DNA from: JBBAGE01 sp041655055
GTDB taxonomy: Bacteria > Pseudomonadota > Alphaproteobacteria > Rhodobacterales > Rhodobacteraceae
DNA length: 38,952 nt
NCBI GenBank assembly: GCA_041655055.1
Contig: JBBAGE010000005.1
Coordinates: 1 to 38,952, forward strand
Reading direction: 5' to 3'
Positions 37,883 through 38,952 of this stretch are shown here, in pieces; the stretch's first letter is position 1; each line of letters starts with the position of its first letter. Under the pieces are notes generated by a model. The model was not told the DNA's origin. It searched no databases and saw nothing but the letters and a program-made list of their open reading frames with translations. The position numbers were made by a program, and so were the translations under genes.

Positions 37883-38217
37883 CGGACGCTGATAAACTAG
37901 TGGAGCGGCTGCGGAGTTCTGCGCACGCATTCCGCGAGCACAATGTTTACACGCAGGATGGCGACGCGGTTCGTCTGACCGTGCAGGCTGATGAGATGGG
38001 CGCCGCCGCAGACCTCATCGAGCGTCAGGCGGCGGAGATAGAGCGGCTGCGGGAGGCGCTGGTGCCGTTCGCGGAAATGGCAAAATGGCTGGATGACGCA
38101 TCGCATCGTCGCGATGCCATTTACTGCGGCGGGGTGCCCGGACTGCGTTGCGAGGTAACGCAACACGACTATCACCGCGCCCGCGCCGCCCTTGCCGGGG
38201 AGGCGGGCCGTGGGTGA
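37879..38217 (+). CDS. Phage coiled-coil hypothetical protein
   Basis: The 112-residue protein has a helical first half and a clear coiled coil (DLIERQAAEIERLREALVPFAEMAKWL, positions about 46-72). The form with AEIERLREALxPFA is very common in phage early genes of unknown function. It is coupled to the methyltransferase by ATGA. Confidence 0.7.
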   Translation: MTDADKLVERLRSSAHAFREHNVYTQDGDAVRLTVQADEMGAAADLIERQAAEIERLREALVPFAEMAKWLDDASHRRDAIYCGGVPGLRCEVTQHDYHRARAALAGEAGRG

Positions 38218-38491
38218 CGTGATCCTGACACCTACCCAAAAAGAGCTTGCTCGTCATGCGCTTGGCCTGCCGAACAAACGCAAACAGACCTACCGCAATC
38301 ATTTTATGGCCGGTCCTGGGCACTCTGATTATGGAGAATGGACAGCACTAGTTGATGCTGACCTGGCCAGGCGACGGTCGGGCAATGAACTGACAGGCGG
38401 TGATGACCTTTTCTGGCTCACCTACAAAGGTGCCAAAGCCGCACTGAACCCTGGCGAAAGGCTCGATCCAGAGGATTTTGCAAATGACTGA
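38210..38491 (+). CDS. Conserved phage hypothetical protein
   Basis: From GTG 38210 the 93-residue protein contains LTPTQKELARHALGLPNKRK, YRNHFMAGPGHSDYGEW and GDDLFWLTYKGAKAAL. This set of motifs recurs in small proteins of proteobacterial phages; function is unknown. The preceding stop is inside its first codons, so it is probably translated by coupling. Confidence 0.7.
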   Translation: MGDVILTPTQKELARHALGLPNKRKQTYRNHFMAGPGHSDYGEWTALVDADLARRRSGNELTGGDDLFWLTYKGAKAALNPGERLDPEDFAND

Positions 38492-38927
38492 CATAGCGCG
38501 CATCGCTGCGGGGCTGACCGAGGCGGAGATCATCCGCATCAAGCGCAAGTCGGATACCGAACGTACCGCACAAGAGGCCGCAATCCTCGCATGCTGGGAA
38601 GTTGATCGGCTTTGCCGCCATCTCGACATCACAAATGCGGATCACATCGCCCTGTGGCTCGAAGAAAACCGTGACGCATCGAACAGTTTTCTCGCCTGCC
38701 GGATCGTCGAAGCACATGAGGCCGCCATCGCCGCGCTCGACCGGGTGCGCGTCCGTGTTCTCCTGAGTCCTCACGGCTTGGATACGCATGACAAGGCTAT
38801 TGAGATGTTCGAGCATCAGAACTGCCCGACGTGTGGCGGATCGGGGCATATAGACGACGTGCCATCTCCCGCCGACCCGTTCGCCGAGTGGATCGCGCCG
38901 TTTGAGGGGGAGGGGAGGGATGCGTGA
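38484..38927 (+). CDS. Hypothetical protein with CxxCGGSGH motif
   Basis: The 147-residue protein starts MTDIARIAAGLTEAEIIRI, is helical for most of its length, and has a C-terminal CPTCGGSGH, half of a DnaJ-like zinc-binding site. ATG 38484 follows a GAGG site; an in-frame TTG lies six bases upstream. It overlaps the previous gene by eight bases and the 63-residue gene by eight. Its last 37 codons are repeated at the left end of the window. Confidence 0.7.
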   Translation: MTDIARIAAGLTEAEIIRIKRKSDTERTAQEAAILACWEVDRLCRHLDITNADHIALWLEENRDASNSFLACRIVEAHEAAIAALDRVRVRVLLSPHGLDTHDKAIEMFEHQNCPTCGGSGHIDDVPSPADPFAEWIAPFEGEGRDA

Positions 38928-38939
38928 ACCCCGCCGCCG
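38814..38939. repeat. Terminal direct repeat, right copy
   Basis: This is identical to 1-126. Identity stops at 38939; the last 13 bases differ from 127-139 and match 2385-2397. Confidence 0.9.
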
Positions 38940-38952
38940 ATCTACGCGAACA
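38920..38952 (+). CDS. Start of the 63-residue gene, cut by the window end
   Basis: The ATG at 38920 corresponds to 107. The first seven codons agree with the complete copy, then the sequence changes to the chimeric tail and the frame runs off the window. It should be read as an edge product and not as a second gene. Confidence 0.7.
   Translation, partial: MREPRRRSTRT
38933..38952 (+). other. Chimeric 20-base tail matching 2378-2397
   Basis: The last 20 bases of the window equal 2378-2397. The first seven, GCCGCCG, are also found at 120-126, so they could be the point of a switch. The join would skip 127-2384, which contains int and attP. It may be an assembly or chimera error or a minor deletion variant. 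Confidence 0.6.

Overview
The window looks like one complete, circular temperate podovirus genome, opened at an arbitrary point. Bases 1-126 are repeated exactly at 38814-38939, so the closed circle would be about 38.8 kb. The DNA is GC-rich with strong G/C bias at third codon positions. Two features point to a sphingomonad (Alphaproteobacteria) host: the attachment site holds the 5' half of a tRNA-Arg(CCT) gene, and one phage protein ends in a PEPxxWA-type C-terminal sorting signal, a motif typical of sphingomonads. Both attP and the complete gene set are internal and no bacterial flank is visible, so this is probably an excised or virion form rather than a prophage with its borders.

Layout. 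(1) 1-2417, plus strand: tail of the rightward operon, a small gene, a tyrosine integrase, attP, a zinc-ribbon protein, a CrpP/Rmf-like small protein and an HTH protein. (2) 25801 down to 2414, minus strand: one late operon in packaging-to-lysis order: small terminase, an interlocked 113-codon ORF, large terminase, a small protein, a fibre-like protein, portal, Bbp19-family protein, scaffold, major capsid, two small virion proteins, tail tubular A and B, a GNAT-like protein, four ejection-type proteins, tailspike, holin, SAR-type lysozyme and Rz/Rz1 spanins. The gene order resembles BPP-1/T7-like podoviruses, but no phage RNA polymerase or DNA polymerase gene is visible. (3) 25802-26492: a 690-base non-coding region with eleven copies of GGTAACA, a long alternating pyrimidine-purine tract and an AT-rich patch; it is the best candidate replication origin. 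(4) 26493-26875, plus: a 44-residue protein and a second HTH protein. (5) 31959 down to 26872, minus: early/replication operon with a Cro-like protein, small proteins, a winged-helix protein, a Toprim primase, an NPPY-type DNA methyltransferase and a replicative ATPase. (6) 31960-32157: the divergent immunity control region. (7) 32158-38927, plus: repressor, membrane protein, BRO-N antirepressor, small genes including the PEPxxWA-CTERM protein, a second tyrosine recombinase and a cytosine-5 methyltransferase; this operon runs across the circle junction into the integrase.

Nearly all neighbouring genes overlap by ATGA or GTGA, so translation is tightly coupled, and those overlaps were used to choose starts. 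The main oddities are the phage-borne exosortase-type sorting signal, the GGTAACA array, a small late-gene domain present both alone and fused to a fibre, a cytosine methyltransferase whose homology switches frame twice, a G-quadruplex-prone tract at the large terminase start, and a chimeric 13-base tail at the window end that would join the genome to position 2385 and skip int and attP.

All family assignments come from reading motifs and gene order; no database search was run.
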